Positions 60,391-64,000 of a stretch of 64,000 nt of DNA are shown here, one piece after another. The position numbers and the translations under genes are program-made. This DNA is from Rhyacichthys aspro. Lineage: Eukaryota > Chordata > Actinopteri > Gobiiformes > Rhyacichthyidae. The notes beneath the pieces were generated by a model. That model was given only the letters and a program-made list of their open reading frames with translations, was not told where the DNA came from and did not search any database. Within the stretch, counting starts at the first letter, position 1. The number at the start of each line of letters is the position of its first letter. The DNA is taken from contig CM072151.1 in the NCBI GenBank assembly GCA_036850595.1, positions 16,035,307 to 16,099,306 of the forward strand, read 5' to 3'.

Positions 60391-63386
60391 ATGAGCCTGC
60401 TTCCTCGCACCGCAGGCGAGTTCAGCTCCGCGGAGTACTGGGAGAGGTTCTTCAAGAAGCGCGGAGAGAAGGCGTTTGAGTGGTATGGAGATTACAACAA
60501 ACTGTGCGGTGTGCTGCACAAATACATCAAAGTACAAGATAAGGTAAGGATGACGATTTGTTGATCAAATACCCAGTCTAGACGAGTAGGTTTTATCAAG
60601 CAAGGAAGAACAAAGTTATTTTTTGTATATTTGTAGTCATCATCATCATTTTGCAAATGTCACATGAGCAAAAAGAGAAGTTGAAAATAAGCCCTTTTTA
60701 TTTCAGCAGTTGAATAAAATATAGAGACTCCTAAATGTAATGTTTTTGATGTATTTGTTTGTAAGCTTACATAGCCTTCAATACTCCAATCATTTATCCG
60801 AATATTATTAATTTGTGTTGTACTACTGTCCACAGGTGCTCGTGGTTGGTTGTGGTAATTCTGAGCTGAGTGAACAAATGTATGATGTTGGCTACAAACA
60901 TCTGATCAATATTGACATCAGTGAGACAGTTATAAACCACATGAATCAACGCAATGCTGAGCGCCGACCAGGCCTGAGCTTCCATCAGGTGGATGCTACT
61001 AAAACACCATATGAGGATGGGAGCTACCAGGCTGCATTGGACAAAGGTACCCTGGATGCTATGGCCTCTGAAGAGGAGGGAGCACTGGCCACAAGTATGC
61101 TTACAGAGGTATGATATTTGAAGTTGCAGTTTAATTTGGTAAATTCTCATTATAGCCGTTGTCTTTTTCTCATAGAGCTATTTGTGTGTCTGCAGGTGAG
61201 CCGTGTGTTAAGTGTCGGAGGGCGATATGTCTGTGTGACATTGGCTCAGGAGGGCGTCATTAAATTAGCTGTGGAGCACTTTGTTAAGCTGGGGTGGGCG
61301 GTGAGGCTTCACTGTCTACAGAATGACAATGAGACTGAGGAAGACTCTTTTGCATTACCCGTGTTTGTCCTGATCTGCACCAAGTTTCGTCAGTCATTGC
61401 CCATGCCTATCCTGGAGATGTCTCTGGGAGAGGAGGGAGCTCCTACTCGGTTTACTCAGGTTTCAGAGTTGTTATCGACTGTGAGAGAGCATCAGGCCTA
61501 CTCAGTCCTGAGGAAGAGGCTTCGCACAGGCACCGATGCCACATCAAATGTCTCTCTCACTCTTTGCCACGTTAAGACAGGCCTGCCCAGATACACTCTT
61601 ACAGTACAAGATTGTGCTCCTGGTGCAAAAGTGCCCAAAGCAAACCAGTTTGCTATCTTCATAGGTGAGATTGCCGGTAAAATATTTTTAATATTTATTT
61701 AGTATTTCACTTCCTCTTCTGTATTCTCTCAGTACCCCAGGGCAGTGAGACAGCTTGGCTTTATAGTTCCAGTGAGGGGCAAAGACAGTTAGCAGCCAGT
61801 GCAAATTTCCGTCGCCTGGTTATTGTGGCAATGCATCGAAACCAAGATTACACAGACATGCAGGCAGTCCAGTCTGAACTTTCACCTATGGTAATGGACT
61901 TGGCTCCCCCTGGTATGTCCCCTAACCAACAGGTAGATAGATTTTTTGAATACAGTTTTTTTTAATTATGTTTGTATTCTTTTACTAAAGAAAATTATAC
62001 CCTTTTTTCACATTTTCTGTCCCCATCCAGGTGCCATTTTTGTCAGCCACTGGTGACTTAGGTTGGCGTGAAGTGGTAAGTACTGGGGTCAGTGAGCTGA
62101 GTGGAGAGTACTGTGTGGAGAACGTTAGAGGAGAAGATGGTGAACTGTATCGGCGACTTGTGTTTCTTTCTAATACTGCCCTCATCCAATCAGAGAGTCG
62201 TCTTGTCTCACCAAATACAGGTCGGTTCTTTTTCTGTACTGTAGTTTACAAGAAAAAAATATTTTAAAGTATAAAGTTTATTTCATCTCATTGTAGCCAG
62301 TCATAAGAAAAAGAGCAAAAAGAAAGTCAAGCCAACAACTCCTTCAACCACAGCCTCCTCCTCTCTGTCAGTGGACAGTGGCTTTCTCTGCTGTGAACAC
62401 CATAAACTAATGGTTGCCGGTCTTTCCATGCTTGGTGTTGATACAGCACAGAAAAAGGGTATGGCAGCAATATAATAAATCATATTGTTTTATTTATGTT
62501 GCAAATTGTATATTTGATGTCTTCTTCATTAACTTTGCATCTTAGATGATCCGATGTCAGTGCTTCTGGTAGGACTTGGTGGAGGAGGCTTGCCTCAGTT
62601 TCTTAGAGACTTTGTTCCTGGTGTAATTGTTGAAGTTGTTGAACTGGATCCTGCTGTGTTGGAAGCAGCAAAGGAATGGTTTGGATTCAGACCAGATGAT
62701 CGTTTGACTGTAACCATTGGAGATGGCCTTGAACGCATTGCTGCTTTGGAGAAGGAAGGTGAGTAATGAAGCAGAACCAAGGAGAGTTTTGAAATTAATA
62801 GAAGGAAATAGTAGTGACAATACGAAGTGGTGATTGTGTTCTTTTCTTTTCCAGGTCTGTTTGACGTCATCATGTTTGATGTAGATAATAAGGATAATAC
62901 AGTTGGTATGAGCTGTCCCCCTGCTTCATTTGTTGAGGTCTCAGTGCTGCACAAAGTCTGCAGTCTGCTAACTCCAAGAGGTACGGAATAATAATAATAT
63001 CATTATTTACATTTTTTTTTAACCTTGCCATGATTAAATCTATTAAACAAACCTTTGAAATGATTCTGTCTTATTTCTTTTCCACTCCTACAGGTGTTTT
63101 TATTTTAAATCTTGTCTGTCGAGACACACTCCTAAAGAAAAGCCTGCTGGAGCGTTTGAGGAGTATATTTCCCACAATTATCTCTGGAGATATTGAAGGG
63201 GAGGTCAACCAAGTATTGCTGTGTTCTAAAGGAGAAAAAAAGTTACCCGACACCACCCACATCCTACAGTCTCTTTGCCAAGCAGGCAAAAATCTGCAGC
63301 TTACATTGGGCTCTGAGAAGACTGGTAGCAACCGCAGTCCACATATAGACATTGCAGAGTTGATAAAGGAGATGAAAATAGTATGA
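60391..63386 (+). CDS. mettl13: METTL13/EEF1AKNMT, dual eEF1A methyltransferase (692 aa, 9 exons)
   Basis: In mammals the N-terminal domain dimethylates eEF1A Lys55 and the C-terminal domain methylates the eEF1A N-terminus. Exons: 60391-60543, 60836-61108, 61196-61664, 61733-61932, 62031-62220, 62297-62458, 62546-62758, 62855-62980, 63094-63386; total 2079 bp in frame. The N-terminus MSLLPRTAGEFSSAEYWERF and the SAM motif VLVVGCGNSELSEQ (52-65), followed by NIDIS and DKGTLDAM, define the first domain. A Lys-rich linker (HKKKSKKK) precedes the second, with VLLVGLGGGGLPQF (about 487), VEVVELDP and VIMFDVDNKD. Human is 699 aa. Neighbour order VAMP4-METTL13 matches human apart from the intervening rangrf and itpa. 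Confidence 0.96.
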
Positions 63387-63860
63387 GTGTGACTTTGATT
63401 AAGTCAAATTATTTAATTAATGTGTCAAATAAGAGTTTGAGGCTGTGTAGGAATAAGTGTTCATGATGCACAACATACTGTACAAAATCAAAAGTAAAGA
63501 CAGTTTTCTTTCTATTCTGTGTTTTCCCTCATTTTTGTCATCTGAAAAGCTCGCTCAGCTTTATTCCTCATTGAACTTTGTACTTAGTTTCTCTTTCATT
63601 TGCTGAGAGGTCCCACTGGAGTGCATAGTGCTTATCCCTCACAGCCAAAGAATGCTGCAGTGTTATTTACAGTAGATGAATCGTACTCACTGGTTTTAGT
63701 TGCAGTGTTTATAGGACTGCAGGCAGGCCCTACCCTGAGAAGACGTGTGTCATTTTAAATAGCTGACAGGAGGGACCACTAGCATGTGTGCTACATTTGT
63801 AATTGGGCAATAACTTTGTCTATCTTGAGGAAAGGAAAAGGGGGACTATCCCACCCTGAG
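63387..63860 (+). other. mettl13 3' flank
   Basis: Probable 3' UTR, then intergenic DNA. No coding sequence is visible and no canonical AATAAA was noted close to the stop. Confidence 0.4.
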
Positions 63861-63874
63861 TTGATGATTGCTTA

Positions 63875-63886
63875 TGCGCATGCGCA
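63875..63886. promoter_or_regulatory. NRF1-type palindrome
   Basis: TGCGCATGCGCA is a perfect 12-bp palindrome matching the NRF1 consensus. Such sites usually mark promoters, so the next gene (dnm3 by synteny) or its antisense transcript may start close by, beyond the window. Confidence 0.5.
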
Positions 63887-64000
63887 GCAACATTCATTCC
63901 GTTAGCTGTCAATGTAGACTTTCTGTTTTGATCTGGGATAAAAGTTTGTGAAGACAGCCGTCCAAACAATACATTAATTTCACGTTAAAGGATACGTGAT

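Overview
This window is a vertebrate nuclear locus, most likely from a percomorph-type ray-finned fish. The genes have many short exons with GT-AG introns of about 80-300 bp, the intergenic DNA is AT-rich with long (TA)n tracts, and one intron carries the tail of what looks like a tRNA-derived fish SINE. Gene order and orientation match human 1q24.3: an FMO cluster (+), PRRC2C (+), MYOC (-), VAMP4 (-) and METTL13/EEF1AKNMT (+), with DNM3 expected beyond the right edge. No bacterial operon, CRISPR array, tRNA/rRNA gene or intact virus is visible. The species cannot be named from sequence alone.

Layout. (1) 1-22.4 kb: five complete flavin-containing monooxygenase genes in tandem, all on +, called A to E here (CDS 771-3455, 6463-8924, 10669-13619, 15109-17901, 19216-22367). 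Every exon could be joined in frame, giving 553, 552, 559, 543 and 556 residues. All keep the FAD and NADPH Rossmann motifs and the FMO fingerprint. (2) 23.6-39.6 kb: prrc2c, with a noncoding first exon, 33 coding exons (2791 aa) and a long 3' UTR. (3) 40.3-45.8 kb: myoc on -, four coding exons, 457 aa, with a TATA box. (4) 45.9-48.8 kb: intergenic DNA with a hAT-like element carrying a 21-bp minisatellite. (5) 48.8-55.1 kb: vamp4 on -, 140 aa. (6) 55.6-56.6 kb: rangrf (MOG1), with an intronless CDS. (7) 58.4-60.0 kb: itpa on -, 204 aa. (8) 60.4-63.4 kb: mettl13, 692 aa. The last 600 bp hold an NRF1-type palindrome, perhaps the promoter region of the next gene.

The genes do not form one pathway. 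The FMOs are microsomal xenobiotic oxygenases, PRRC2C is an RNA/translation and stress-granule factor, myocilin is a secreted olfactomedin protein, VAMP4 is a trans-Golgi SNARE, RANGRF is a Ran cofactor, ITPA cleans the nucleotide pool, and METTL13 methylates eEF1A. The most notable points are evolutionary. The ancestral 356-bp FMO exon is split at three different places among the five paralogues. Genes A and B are nearly identical over exons 1-4 only, which suggests gene conversion. The myocilin olfactomedin exon is split by an extra intron. RANGRF and ITPA sit inside a block where human has neither. I found no convincing undescribed molecular system. All exon joins are manual predictions from splice consensus, reading frame and family similarity recalled from memory.
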